From JABDBE01 sp049585795 (GTDB lineage Bacteria; Acidobacteriota; Terriglobia; Terriglobales; Acidobacteriaceae): a DNA stretch of 64,000 bases. Position numbers and translations under genes: made by a program. The notes beneath the pieces were generated by a model. The model made no database searches and was not told where the DNA came from. It saw nothing but the letters and a program-made list of their open reading frames with translations. The DNA lies in NCBI GenBank assembly GCA_049585795.1, contig JBAVAQ010000007.1:124001-188000 (forward strand). Reading direction: 5' to 3'. This document shows, in pieces, positions 18,287 through 26,780 of this stretch (positions are counted from its first letter, which is position 1; each line of letters begins with the position of its first letter).

Positions 18287-19117
18287 CTATTGCCCGTTGC
18301 TGGCGGCAACAGCGCCGTCAAGGACGATCAGCACTTCGCTGCCCTTGCCAGTTCCTATGATCTGCGCGGCGGCAGCGCGGTTGGCGGCGATCTCTAAGTA
18401 GCCCATGCTCCCTAGTATGCCAAATACTTCATTGGGTGCGCCTCCAGCATAATTGGGGTGAATCTCCGTGATCTCGTGTTTGCCCACGCAAATCTTGAAG
18501 TCGGGCGGCTCAGCCTGAAACAGAGCGGGAACATCCTGCGGCGTGATATTCGTGACCATATTGCCGAACCGGTCCACTTTGAGCACCACGCCTCGTAACG
18601 TGTGCGCATCTACCGGCTTGGGCTTGGGCGCGTTGAAGCGCACGAAGTCAGTGATTTCCTCGCCAAATTTCGCGTTTTCTACACCCTTGGCAAGGTAGGC
18701 CGCGACCGGCGCGAAAATATCGCGAGCATGAAAAGTGTTACTCACTGGCTGGCGATAGTAGTGCTCAGCATCGATGTGGCGGACCAGCAGCCGCTCTTCG
18801 CGGCCATAGACCAACGAAAGCACGCCATTGTCAGGAGCCACAAAATAATGGCGCCCCGTTGATAAAAGGATGGGCCGTCGTGCTGTGCCCACGCCGGGAT
18901 CCACGACCACGACATGGACCGTGCCGTTGGGAAAATATGAATACGCCTGGGCCACGGTCAGAGCGCCGTCGAGGACATCAAACGCCTGCACCGCATGGCA
19001 GATATCCACGATTTCGGCCTCGGGAACAATGTCCAGAATGACGCCCTTCATCGTCCCGACGAAATGATCGTTGAGCCCGAAGTCGGTGGTAAGAGTGATA
19101 AGAGGACGGTTCGCCAA
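18287..19117 (-). CDS. SAM hydroxide adenosyltransferase family (DUF62) protein
   Basis: A 276-residue member of the S-adenosylmethionine hydroxide adenosyltransferase / chlorinase-fluorinase fold. The start ITLTTDFGLNDHFVGTMKG, then VHVVVVDPGVGTARRP and FVAPDNGVLS are the conserved substrate and Asp motifs. Characterised relatives hydrolyse SAM to adenosine and methionine; halogenating enzymes have specific insertions that are not evident here, so hydrolysis is more likely. Length is standard. It is a single gene facing the small ORF at 18051. Confidence 0.88.
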   Translation of the reverse strand: MANRPLITLTTDFGLNDHFVGTMKGVILDIVPEAEIVDICHAVQAFDVLDGALTVAQAYSYFPNGTVHVVVVDPGVGTARRPILLSTGRHYFVAPDNGVLSLVYGREERLLVRHIDAEHYYRQPVSNTFHARDIFAPVAAYLAKGVENAKFGEEITDFVRFNAPKPKPVDAHTLRGVVLKVDRFGNMVTNITPQDVPALFQAEPPDFKICVGKHEITEIHPNYAGGAPNEVFGILGSMGYLEIAANRAAAAQIIGTGKGSEVLIVLDGAVAASNGQ

Positions 19118-19239
19118 TGTTCTTCCTTGTTCAAGACAGAATTCTGCCGAAAACTCGAAAGTAACCCGCCGCGAAGAGCGGAGTCAAGGCACGGAGGTAA
19201 TTGGGATGTCCAAAATTCGGACACCCAACGATCATGAAG

Positions 19240-19272
19240 GAGTTCTGCTTCTCCGCGACCTCTGCGTTTTAA
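19240..19272. repeat. Dispersed intergenic repeat (first copy)
   Basis: The minus strand reads CGCAGAGGTCGCGGAGAAG followed by AGAACTCC. A related copy containing CGCAGAGGTCGCGG, with GCGGAGTTCGCGGAGAA before it, lies at 57856-57890. Both are intergenic and of unknown function. Confidence 0.45.
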
Positions 19273-19310
19273 GATTTGAGTTCGCCGCGCATAAACTCTA
19301 AATCGCAGAG

Positions 19311-19995
19311 GGCGGGTGGCCCATTCAAGCCGTTCTTTGGCTTGAGTGGGGCACTTCTCCAGCGTAAGCTCAACTCATGCCTTGGGGACTGAAACGATTT
19401 CACGCGTCCGGGCAGACTCACTTCGTCACCTTCTGCTGTTATCATCGTCGACCCTCGCTCACGACACCCGTCCCCAGGCAAGTTTTCGAGGCTGCGCTGG
19501 AGCGTGTGCGCCTCAGTTTCGAACTTTGCGTTTACGGTTATGTCGTCATGCCCGAACACGTGCACTTACTGCTCAGCGAACCGCCGCAGCACACTCTCGC
19601 CGACGCGATCAAGTCATTGAAGCAGGGAGTATCGCGGCGATTGATCGGCGAGGCCGAGCATTTCTGGCAAAAACGCTACTACGATTTCAATGTTCGCAAT
19701 GAACCTCAGTTCGTCGAAAAACTTCGATATATTCATCACAACCCGGTGAAGCGCGGCCTGTGCGCGCGTGAAGAGGACTGGGAGTGGAGCAGTTTTCGCC
19801 AATACACGACGGGTTGCGCAGGGACAGTGGAGATTGAATGCGAATGGACAGCGCGCAAGCGAGAAAGAACGGCAGGAAGACTCGCCCCAACCGCAAAGCC
19901 CCACTCAAGCCAAAGAACGGCTTGAATGGGGCTGTTCTTGGCGTCAAAGGACCCACTCTAGTCGCAAAGAACGCGACTAGAATGGGCCACCCGCC
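19311..19995. mobile_element. RAYT-bearing unit with perfect 15-bp terminal inverted repeats
   Basis: The unit starts GGCGGGTGGCCCATT (19311-19325) and ends with its exact reverse complement AATGGGCCACCCGCC (19981-19995). Inside each end lies a REP-like palindrome. The left one is CAAGCC-GTTCTTT-GGCTTG within 19321-19352; the right side carries the inverted copy of that element (19898-19932) plus a second hairpin CTAGTCGC-AAAGAAC-GCGACTAG (19958-19980). The only gene is the Y1 REP-associated transposase. No target duplication was evident. RAYT genes normally lie between REPs, but such long exact termini suggest a mobile or recently mobile composite. Confidence 0.75.
19377..19925 (+). CDS. REP-associated tyrosine transposase (IS200-like, Y1 HUH)
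   Basis: A 182-residue RAYT/TnpA_REP protein. The HUH metal motif reads YVVMPEHVHLLL, and the nucleophile region is RYIHHNPVKRGL with the usual WEWSSFRQY after it. Such proteins cut and join single-stranded REP hairpins. It starts with ATG in MPWGLKRFHASGQTHFVT. The last codons (KPHSSQRTA and stop) are read from the flanking palindrome itself, so the repeat supplies the stop codon and the C-terminal tail. It is flanked on both sides by its likely substrates. Confidence 0.92.
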   Translation: MPWGLKRFHASGQTHFVTFCCYHRRPSLTTPVPRQVFEAALERVRLSFELCVYGYVVMPEHVHLLLSEPPQHTLADAIKSLKQGVSRRLIGEAEHFWQKRYYDFNVRNEPQFVEKLRYIHHNPVKRGLCAREEDWEWSSFRQYTTGCAGTVEIECEWTARKRERTAGRLAPTAKPHSSQRTA

Positions 19996-20048
19996 GGGAG
20001 GCGGAGGCACGTAGAGATCCGCGACTGCTGGAGGTTATAGTTGCTGAA

Positions 20049-20837
20049 ATGAACGAATCAGTCATTCAAAACGCGATAGAACTTCGGGATCCCACGCTAG
20101 CTAGAAAAGCTCTTAGGGAAATCGATCTTTTGCTTGGTTCGACACCCGATCCAAATGAAAGGGTTTATCTTCTCTTCAGCAAGTCGTCCTGTTACGGAAT
20201 ACTCGGTAACTTTGAAGAAGCCAGAGAGCAACTTTCTCTAGCGTTACAGCAGGAACCCGAAGATCCCGATACTCGGCTGACATTCGAATTTAACGGAGGT
20301 CTTCTGTGCCAGCAGGAAGGTAACTACCGCGAAGCACTTGAGAGGTTTAGTGCCGTGCTGTCGGGCCACGCCCAGAGGTTGAATCGGCCTGAGCTACGGT
20401 TCATGTACGAGGACATCCAGCAACGCCGGGCGTTTCTCTTGGTTACTCTACGCCAGTTCCAGGACGCTATTCCTCTTTTGCGGGAAATCCTTTCCTTCGA
20501 CCTGGAGAAAGAGGTTCGGAGCGACGCTCTTGCTAGCTTGGGGCTCTGCTATCTAGAGCTGCGAGAGTGGGGGTTGGCGAAGGATTACTTTCTTCAGGCC
20601 AGGGCCATCGGCGTGACGAAGGAACGGGAAAAAACATTTCATTTTTACCTTGGAATCGCGTACTTCTATACGGAGGCTCTTACTGAAGCCAAGCGGGAGT
20701 TCGAGATCTGCGAGGAGCGCGCAAGCGAGTATCAACTCCCGACCCTAGACGTTTACGCTTGGTTGTCCAGCGTTTCCAAACAGCTCGGAGAGACGGCGGA
20801 CTCAGAGCGATACGCTCGGCTAGCAAGGCCGAGTTAA
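20049..20837 (+). CDS. TPR-repeat protein
   Basis: A 262-residue protein made almost wholly of tetratricopeptide repeats: NERVYLLFSKSSCYGILGNF, LTFEFNGGLLCQQEGNYREA, ASLGLCYLELREWGLAKDYF and FYLGIAYFYTEALTEAKREF mark successive helices. There is no signal peptide. Base composition appears slightly less GC-rich than neighbours, and it sits between repeat elements in an accessory patch, which hints at acquired DNA. A protein-interaction role is likely but the partner is unknown. The ATG at 20049 lacks a strong ribosome site. Confidence 0.75.
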   Translation: MNESVIQNAIELRDPTLARKALREIDLLLGSTPDPNERVYLLFSKSSCYGILGNFEEAREQLSLALQQEPEDPDTRLTFEFNGGLLCQQEGNYREALERFSAVLSGHAQRLNRPELRFMYEDIQQRRAFLLVTLRQFQDAIPLLREILSFDLEKEVRSDALASLGLCYLELREWGLAKDYFLQARAIGVTKEREKTFHFYLGIAYFYTEALTEAKREFEICEERASEYQLPTLDVYAWLSSVSKQLGETADSERYARLARPS

Positions 20838-20861
20838 GTATCGAAGACCTAGCGGTGCTTC

Positions 20862-20961
20862 GGCGGGTGGCCCAGACCTTACCAGAGGAGAGAGAAGAAG
20901 AGTGAGGGTGCCCCGCTCCTTGCGCTTTTTGCAAGGGGCGGGTGCTTGTGTCACCTGGGCC
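20862..20961. repeat. MITE-like palindromic element
   Basis: It begins GGCGGGTGGCCCAG, matching the termini of the RAYT unit, and ends CACCTGGGCC, an imperfect inverse. In the middle CGCTCCTTGC and GCAAGGGGCG can pair across a short loop (about 20919-20941). No ORF is present, so it could be a non-autonomous relative mobilised by the RAYT. Confidence 0.5.
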
Positions 20962-20990
20962 ATCTCATGCTCATCTGTGTAATGTCATAA

Positions 20991-21050
20991 TGTCGCATCA
21001 CGACCAGCGGTTACTCTTACGATGCGGCGGGCAACTTGCTCAAAGATGGG
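20991..21050 (+). pseudogene. RHS/YD-repeat gene relic
   Basis: In one frame the bases 20997-21050 encode ITTSGYSYDAAGNLLKDG, a textbook RHS (YD) repeat with the Y-x-YD-x-x-GN core. A stop codon lies just upstream (20988-20990), and the palindromic repeat at 21053 interrupts it just downstream. Only one motif survives, so this is a fragment of a large RHS or polymorphic-toxin-type gene cut at the repeat boundary. Confidence 0.6.
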
Positions 21051-21052
21051 CT

Positions 21053-21090
21053 GGTGGCCCATTCAAGCCGCACTTTGGCTTGAGTGGGGC
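21053..21090 (+). repeat. REP-like palindrome, further copy
   Basis: GGTGGCCCATTCAAGCCG (21053-21070), ACTTTGGCTTGAGTGGGGC (to 21090): identical to the left RAYT-flanking element at 19316-19352 except for a few loop bases. It directly abuts the RHS relic. Confidence 0.75.
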
Positions 21091-21123
21091 ATCTCCCGAT
21101 CCTACCCCCCACCAAGTTCCCCC

Positions 21124-22380
21124 CTATTCGTAACGCAACGCTTCCACGGGATCCAGCCGCGCAGCTTTCAGCGCGGGAAAGAATCCCGAAATCACCCCCA
21201 CCAGCGCCAGGATGGTGAAGGAAACTGCAATCACGAGAAACGAGGCGTGCAGGAAGATGTCTCCCTCGTGGTTGGCCGTCTTATAGAGCTCGCTGTAAAG
21301 GGGCATAGGAGGAATAACCCAGGTGAGAAGCACCGCAACTCCGACACCAATCAGGCCGCCGGAGAAAGTCAGCACCAGGGCCTCAAGCAGAAACTGGAGC
21401 AGCACCTGCCGTCTTCGCGCGCCCAGCGCTTTGCGCAATCCAATCTCCCGCGTGCGTTCGGTCACCGAAACCAGCATGATGTTCATAACACCCACGCCGC
21501 CGACTCCCAATGTGACCGCGCCGATCAGTCCGAGCACCGCTTGCAAGCCGAGAGAGAAGCCGTTCAGCGTGTCGCGATCTTCGATGGTGTCCCAAACCGG
21601 CGTGGCTTTTTCGTCTTTCGGGTCAAAGTGATGCCGCCGGCCAAGGACTTCGCGAACCGCCGCCAGCGCCTTCTTGTTCAACTCTGGCGCGGTGGGCTCG
21701 ATGACGATCAGGTCCGGGTCGCGAATGTTCTTCAGATCTCGATAGACATCGAACGGAGCGAATCCATCGTTGTTATCCGGGCCGTTGTAGGAAGAGTCCT
21801 GAACCTTGGCTCTCAAAACCCCGATCACTTCAAAATCCAGGCCGCCGATGCTCACCGACTGCCCCACGGCAGGCGCGCCCTGAAAAACCCTTTTGTCCGC
21901 GACGGGGCCGAGGATCACCACCCGGTTGTGATTTACGTAGTCAAGGTCGCTGAAATACCGGCCTTCTTCAATATCGAGCTTACGCATAGGTCCGTAGGGC
22001 AGATCCACGCCACGCACCTTGAGCGATACCACCCGCGTACCGTACTTGAAGGGAAGGTTGCGGTTCACCTCGCCACTAACCGCGCGCACGATCGGAACCT
22101 CCTCGCGTATGGCCTGGACGTCTTCGTATTGGAACTTGATTTTCTTACCAGCCCGCTCCCCGCCTGCTTGCATGCTGGTCTGTCCCGGCCAGATCACGAT
22201 CACGTTGTCGCCCATGTTCATAAAGGCATGCAGAACGCTGCCGCCCAACCCCTGCCCGTAAGCCAGCAGAATCACGACAGAGACCAATCCCCAGACGATG
22301 CCCAGCATCGTGAGAACCGAGCGCAGCCGGTTGCGCATCAGTGCCTGCCAGCTCTGCGAGATCATTTCCTTGAGAAACAT
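21124..22380 (-). CDS. MacB-like ABC transporter permease (FtsX-type)
   Basis: A 418-residue permease with one N-terminal membrane helix, a large MacB_PCD periplasmic domain (about 45-250), and three C-terminal helices of the FtsX family. The conserved GVGGVGVMNIMLVSVTERTR and EIGLRKALGARRRQ motifs are present. Family members work as dimers with a separate or fused ATPase to export macrolides, peptides or lipoproteins. Neither this gene nor its paralogue at 22435 encodes an ATPase domain, and none is adjacent. It is the last gene of adaptor-permease-permease. Confidence 0.85.
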   Translation of the reverse strand: MFLKEMISQSWQALMRNRLRSVLTMLGIVWGLVSVVILLAYGQGLGGSVLHAFMNMGDNVIVIWPGQTSMQAGGERAGKKIKFQYEDVQAIREEVPIVRAVSGEVNRNLPFKYGTRVVSLKVRGVDLPYGPMRKLDIEEGRYFSDLDYVNHNRVVILGPVADKRVFQGAPAVGQSVSIGGLDFEVIGVLRAKVQDSSYNGPDNNDGFAPFDVYRDLKNIRDPDLIVIEPTAPELNKKALAAVREVLGRRHHFDPKDEKATPVWDTIEDRDTLNGFSLGLQAVLGLIGAVTLGVGGVGVMNIMLVSVTERTREIGLRKALGARRRQVLLQFLLEALVLTFSGGLIGVGVAVLLTWVIPPMPLYSELYKTANHEGDIFLHASFLVIAVSFTILALVGVISGFFPALKAARLDPVEALRYE

Positions 22381-22434
22381 GAAGCTCAGTTAAATTGCCG
22401 AATTTCTAATTGTCAATTGAGAAATCGAAAATCC

Positions 22435-23688
22435 TCACTCATAACGCAAAGAGTCCACCGGCGTCATCTCGGCGGCACGTTGCGCGGGGTACATTCCGGC
22501 AGTAAAAGTAATCACGGAAAGCGTGAGCACCGAGGCCACGATCGAAACTCCCGAAACAATAGGGTGAGGAACAAAGTCAGGCAAGGGAATCGCCGACATG
22601 GCCGCGCATAGAACCAGTCCCGCGGTCAGTCCCAAAACACCACTGACCACAGTCAGAATCGCGGACTCGGCAAAAAACTGCCGCAGAATGTCGCCCCGAG
22701 TCGCGCCCAACGCTTTGCGCACACCGATCTCGCGGGTTCGTTCCGTCACCGATACCAGCATGATATTCATCACGCCAATTCCACCCAGGCACAGCGTAAT
22801 AATGGCGACGCAACCGAAGAAGATCGTAATCACGCTGAAAATATTGGAGACCAGCTTGGCCCCTTCCATAGTGTCCCAGGTGAAAAGTGCGTCTTTGTCG
22901 TTTTCGTCAAAGTGATGAACCCGGCCGAGCGAACGCCGGACCTGCTGGACAGTTTCCTCGTGCTCGTCGGGACTGCTCACTTCAAACACGATATCGTTTA
23001 TATAGCCACGCACGATTCCCGGCTTCTCCGGTCTGGGGAAATCACGCGCCACGGCCGAATACGGGGCGAACAGAAAGTCATTATCCGGCCCGCTGTAATT
23101 GGAGTTTTGGGTCTTCTTCTTGAGGACGCCGATCACCATGTAGGGGACGCCCTTGATTTCGAGGTTCGCGCCTATGGCAGGCTTGCCGCTAAACAGTTGC
23201 TTGCGGGTGGCGTCGCCCAGGATAACGACGCGGCGGCCCTCGTCCTCATCCTCCTCCGTAATCAGCCGGCCCTCATCGAGCCCCAGGGATCGAAAGGCCT
23301 GGAAGTCAGGCCACATGCCCACAACTTCGCGGTTGGCCGAGTTGAACTGGCTGACCTCAGGAACTGCACGCCTCAGTTCCGGGCTGACATGCTTCACCAG
23401 GTAGCACTCATCTCGGATGAGGCGGGCGTCATCCACCGTAAGCGTGATTTCTCGTCCCGCCGCCAACCCGCCCACTTGCGAGCTAGTCCGCCCGCCCCAG
23501 ATGATGACCAGATCCTTGCCTAGCGTCTCCATGCGCTGCTGCTGGTCTACGCTGAAGCCACGCCCGAGCCCTACCAGTAAAATGACAGACGCGATTCCCC
23601 ACACAATGCCAAACATGGTGAGGAAAACTCGCATTTTGTGCGCTTTGAAAGTGGCCAGGGTTTGGCGAGTAATCTCCAGAAGATTCAT
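22435..23688 (-). CDS. MacB-like ABC transporter permease, paralogue
   Basis: A 417-residue paralogue of the next permease, with the same one-plus-three helix plan, MacB_PCD domain and GIGVMNIMLVSVTERTREIG motif. The start chosen is MNLLEITRQTLATFKAHKM (ATG at 23688), preceded by GGAG; in-frame starts at 23706 and 23730 are possible. It is separated from the downstream permease by 54 bases carrying a small AT-rich inverted repeat. Two different permeases could form a heterodimer. No ATPase is encoded here. Confidence 0.85.
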   Translation of the reverse strand: MNLLEITRQTLATFKAHKMRVFLTMFGIVWGIASVILLVGLGRGFSVDQQQRMETLGKDLVIIWGGRTSSQVGGLAAGREITLTVDDARLIRDECYLVKHVSPELRRAVPEVSQFNSANREVVGMWPDFQAFRSLGLDEGRLITEEDEDEGRRVVILGDATRKQLFSGKPAIGANLEIKGVPYMVIGVLKKKTQNSNYSGPDNDFLFAPYSAVARDFPRPEKPGIVRGYINDIVFEVSSPDEHEETVQQVRRSLGRVHHFDENDKDALFTWDTMEGAKLVSNIFSVITIFFGCVAIITLCLGGIGVMNIMLVSVTERTREIGVRKALGATRGDILRQFFAESAILTVVSGVLGLTAGLVLCAAMSAIPLPDFVPHPIVSGVSIVASVLTLSVITFTAGMYPAQRAAEMTPVDSLRYE

Positions 23689-23776
23689 GGATCGGGGGAG
23701 CTCCATTGAATGTTGGAGAGAAGAATACAACTTTAGGATTCGGATTGGTAGGTGTTAGCGTTCAAAATCGACCGTC

Positions 23777-23863
23777 GTCATCCCGAGCGAAGCGAGGGAT
23801 CTGGGTTCTTCGCCACAGCAATAAAAACCAGATTCCTCGTCGCTTTCGCTCCTCGGAATGACA
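23777..23863. repeat. Palindromic intergenic repeat (GTCATCCCGAG...CGGAATGAC)
   Basis: The left arm GTCATCCCGAGCGAAGCGAG and GGATCTGGG is mirrored by CCAGATTCCTCG and CTCCTCGGAATGACA on the right. It forms a long imperfect stem between the adaptor and permease genes. Half-copies (CAGATTCCTC, TTCGGAATGACAA) recur at 42828-42858. Similar elements are common in several bacterial phyla. Confidence 0.65.
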
Positions 23864-23873
23864 GGAGCATGGC

Positions 23874-25088
23874 TTACTGCAGGACGACCTGGTCGCCTTC
23901 TTTCAATCCGCTGAGCACTTCTGTCTTGGCGCCATTTGAAATGCCTATATTCACCGCGACTTTTTTCATCCCGTCCTTGGCCTTGGGGTCAGGGATGTCG
24001 ACCGATGCCTTCTTGTCCTTGTCGTAGATAATTGCGCCTTCCGGAATCTGCAGCACATTCTTGTGCTCGTCGAGAATGATTTCCGCGTTGGCGGTCATTT
24101 CCGCTTTCAATTCGCCGCCGGGGTTATTGATGGAAACCCGCACTTCGAAAGTGGTCACATTATCTTTTTCAACCCCCATCGGCGAGATCTTGGTGACTTT
24201 GCCGTTGAAGGTTTTGTCTTTGAAGGACTCCACTTTGATCCGCGCCGGCTGGCCCAGGTAGACCTTTCCGATATCGCTCTCATCCACTTTGCCTTTTACG
24301 TAAACCTCGCTGGTATCGCCCAGAGTCATGACTAGAGTCGCCGAGGAGCCCAACACGAGGATGGAGCTGACCGCATCGCCCATTTCGACATCGCGGGAGA
24401 GAACAATGCCGTCGATTGGCGAAACAATATCGGTGTAACTGAGCTGTTCCTCCAGTTGCTTCAGATTCGCCTGATCCCGCACCATCTCCGCCTGCGATTG
24501 CGCGATCTTCGCCTTTAAAACTGTGACTTCCGCCTTCGCGACGTTTTGCTTGTTCAACGCCATCTGATAGTTCCTCTGCGCATCGTCGAGCGCAGAGTCG
24601 GAAACCACGCCGTCCTTCGCCATCTCAACCGCACGGTCGTAGGCTCGCTTTAGCAAAGGCACATCGGGACCCTCGGCATCCACCTTGGCGCGCTCATAAT
24701 CGGCTTGCGAGCTGGCCAAGTTAGCCTGTGCCCCCTGCAAAGCAGCGCGAGACTGGTCTACCTGCGCTTCGATCTCGACTTTGTCCAATTGCGCCAGGAG
24801 TTGCCCTTTCTTGACTCGATCGCCGTATTCCACCAGCAGCTTCTTCACGATGCCGCTGGCTTTGGACTTGACCTCAACTTTGGTAATGGGAGTGACCTTG
24901 CCGGTTGCCACTACGCTCTTGGCCAAATCGCCTCTCTCTACCTTGGCCAACTTCGTGGGATCGATCTTGGTGCCGCCGCGGGTGAAGGCGAAAAGCGCAC
25001 CCGCAAAGATCAACAGAACCCCTGCCACCACGCTGATGATTATGATCCGTTTGCGCCGCTTCTTTTTGCCGTTGCTGTTGCCGTTCAC
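23874..25088 (-). CDS. HlyD/MacA-type periplasmic adaptor of an efflux system
   Basis: A 404-residue membrane-fusion protein. A basic N-terminus is followed by one membrane anchor (about 15-35), a lipoyl half (ATGKVTPITKVEVKSKASG), a long coiled coil (about 105-215, KAKIAQSQAEMVRDQANLKQ), the second lipoyl half (TDIVSPIDGIVLSRDV), and beta-barrel and membrane-proximal domains to the end. It would join the two inner-membrane permeases downstream to an outer-membrane channel, which is not in this window. It is the first gene of the adaptor-permease-permease set, with 143 bases and a palindromic repeat before the permeases. Confidence 0.88.
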   Translation of the reverse strand: MNGNSNGKKKRRKRIIIISVVAGVLLIFAGALFAFTRGGTKIDPTKLAKVERGDLAKSVVATGKVTPITKVEVKSKASGIVKKLLVEYGDRVKKGQLLAQLDKVEIEAQVDQSRAALQGAQANLASSQADYERAKVDAEGPDVPLLKRAYDRAVEMAKDGVVSDSALDDAQRNYQMALNKQNVAKAEVTVLKAKIAQSQAEMVRDQANLKQLEEQLSYTDIVSPIDGIVLSRDVEMGDAVSSILVLGSSATLVMTLGDTSEVYVKGKVDESDIGKVYLGQPARIKVESFKDKTFNGKVTKISPMGVEKDNVTTFEVRVSINNPGGELKAEMTANAEIILDEHKNVLQIPEGAIIYDKDKKASVDIPDPKAKDGMKKVAVNIGISNGAKTEVLSGLKEGDQVVLQ

Positions 25089-25383
25089 ATCCGCCTCCTG
25101 GGCTCGATCAATTTCTTACGCCTTCTGTTGTTTACTACGAAGGGAATTCGGGTTTTGTTCCTCGGATGCTCGCTGTGCGCCCTATTCAATTCGGCGTGGT
25201 CATATCCGTTAATTAGACCGCCCAACCTGAGAAATGGAAGCAGAGAATGTTCAGAGCGCAAGAACATGCGGTTTCAGAGGCTAACCACAAAGCGCATCTG
25301 TCCGGGAGCTGCAATTCATTCTACAACGCCTTCGCCTGCTTGGAAATGCGATACTACCTTTGAAATGTTAGAATTACCCATCC
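25089..25383. promoter_or_regulatory. Divergent intergenic region; extended -10 before the CNNM/CorC gene
   Basis: No gene is seen. TGTTAGAAT (25366-25374) is an extended -10 (TG-n-TAGAAT) only 9 bases before the ATG at 25384, so the rightward mRNA would be nearly leaderless. A matching -35 at normal spacing was not found. The leftward promoter of the adaptor gene was not located. Confidence 0.4.
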
Positions 25384-26742
25384 ATGATCGCATTTGTGCT
25401 GATCCGGGTGTTTCTGATTCTGCTCCTGGTCGCAGCCAACGCGTTCTTTGCCGCGGCCGAATTCGCCCTGGTAAGCATTCGCGAAACCCGCATTCAGCAA
25501 CTGATCGAAGCCCGCCGTATCGGCGCCCGCATTGTCCAAAAGCTACACCGGAACCTCGACGAGGTGGTCAACGGGGTTCAGTTGGGAATCACCGTAGTCA
25601 GCCTGACGCTTGGTTGGGTTGGCGAACCCCTGCTGGCGCGCATGTTCGTGGAACCTCTCGGACAGATTCCGTACGCCAACGTCTACGCCCACGGAATCGC
25701 CATCGGCATCGCATTCGTCCTCATCACCTGCCTGCACGTGATTCTGGGCGAACTGGTGCCCAAATCTTTGGCTTTGCAACGCGGCGAGCAGGTAGCCCTG
25801 GCGGTTGCCGCTCCCATGGAAGTTTTTCTCACCCTGACTCGGCCCTTCATTTTTAGCATGAGCGCGGCTGCCGGCTCAGTGCTCCGTATCTTCGGCTCAC
25901 GCAAGGTGCGGCAAGGGCCTATTCATTCGCCCGACGAACTCAAGCTCATCGTCACCGCCAGCCGCCAGTTTGGCCAGATTCCTTTGTTCCAGGAGGAAAT
26001 GATCCACCATGCCCTGGAACTCGAAAGCATCACGGTGCGTGAGGTGATGGTGCCGCGGCCAGACATTTTCTCGCTCCCGGGTGACCTCTCGCTCGACGAA
26101 GCGCTGGCCCGAGTTGTCGAGGAACAACACTCCCGCATTCCGCTCTATGATCCACAACGTGGTCCTGAACACATTGTCGGAGTTCTCTATTCCAAGGATC
26201 TGATGCGCTGGGCACGCCTTCGCCTTACCCAGCCCATGGCGGCTAGACCGTCGGCGATGCGAATCAGCCAGATCATGCACGATGTTCTGGTGGTTCCCGA
26301 GACCAAGGTGCTCACCGAGATGCTCGAAGAATTCAAAGATCGCAAGCGCCACCTGGCAGTTGTCGTAGACGAGTTCGGCTCCACTGCTGGCGTGATTACG
26401 GTCGAGGATATTCTGGAACAACTGGTGGGCGAAATTGAAGACGAATTCGACGTGGCGCCTCCGGAGCAGCCCGTACTCCCTGGAAAGCTCGCTCTGCTCC
26501 TCGAAGGTTCGTTCGGGATTCGCGATCTCGAATCGCAGTATCAGCTCTCGCTTCCGCGTGACGGCGGTTTCGAAACTCTCGCCGGATTTGTTCTCGCCCG
26601 GCTGCAGAAGATTCCCCGCGTAGGTGACGCTTTCGATTACGAAGACCATCGCTTCACCGTCGAAGAAATGGAAGGCCATCGCATCGCCAAAGTGCAAATT
26701 GAAAAACTGCAGCCCACGGTCGTAGGCAAGGCCGGAGACTGA
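25384..26742 (+). CDS. CNNM/HlyC-CorC family protein (DUF21 + CBS pair + CorC_HlyC)
   Basis: A 452-residue membrane protein. The DUF21 (CNNM) domain with about four helices occupies residues 1-190, including NAFFAAAEFALVSIRETR and ELVPKSLALQRGE. A CBS pair covers about 215-345 (VREVMVPRPDIFSLPGDLS; VVVDEFGSTAGVITVEDI), and a CorC_HlyC domain ends the protein (about 365-445). It probably functions in Mg2+ or other cation handling. It differs from the 2155 paralogue in having a true DUF21 domain. It is divergent from the efflux set and followed by the DinB-like gene. Confidence 0.9.
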   Translation: MIAFVLIRVFLILLLVAANAFFAAAEFALVSIRETRIQQLIEARRIGARIVQKLHRNLDEVVNGVQLGITVVSLTLGWVGEPLLARMFVEPLGQIPYANVYAHGIAIGIAFVLITCLHVILGELVPKSLALQRGEQVALAVAAPMEVFLTLTRPFIFSMSAAAGSVLRIFGSRKVRQGPIHSPDELKLIVTASRQFGQIPLFQEEMIHHALELESITVREVMVPRPDIFSLPGDLSLDEALARVVEEQHSRIPLYDPQRGPEHIVGVLYSKDLMRWARLRLTQPMAARPSAMRISQIMHDVLVVPETKVLTEMLEEFKDRKRHLAVVVDEFGSTAGVITVEDILEQLVGEIEDEFDVAPPEQPVLPGKLALLLEGSFGIRDLESQYQLSLPRDGGFETLAGFVLARLQKIPRVGDAFDYEDHRFTVEEMEGHRIAKVQIEKLQPTVVGKAGD

Positions 26743-26780
26743 GAACGGAGAACCAGAAACTGACAACTGGTCTTACAAAA

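Noticed and set aside
19118..21123. Prophage or integrative element
   Set aside because: No integrase, phage structural gene or tRNA target is visible; the patch is explained by RAYT repeats and a relic.
21022..22611. 529-codon plus-strand frame
   Set aside because: It lies opposite the two FtsX-type permeases, which have clear motifs; its translation is His/Arg/Gln-rich antisense noise.
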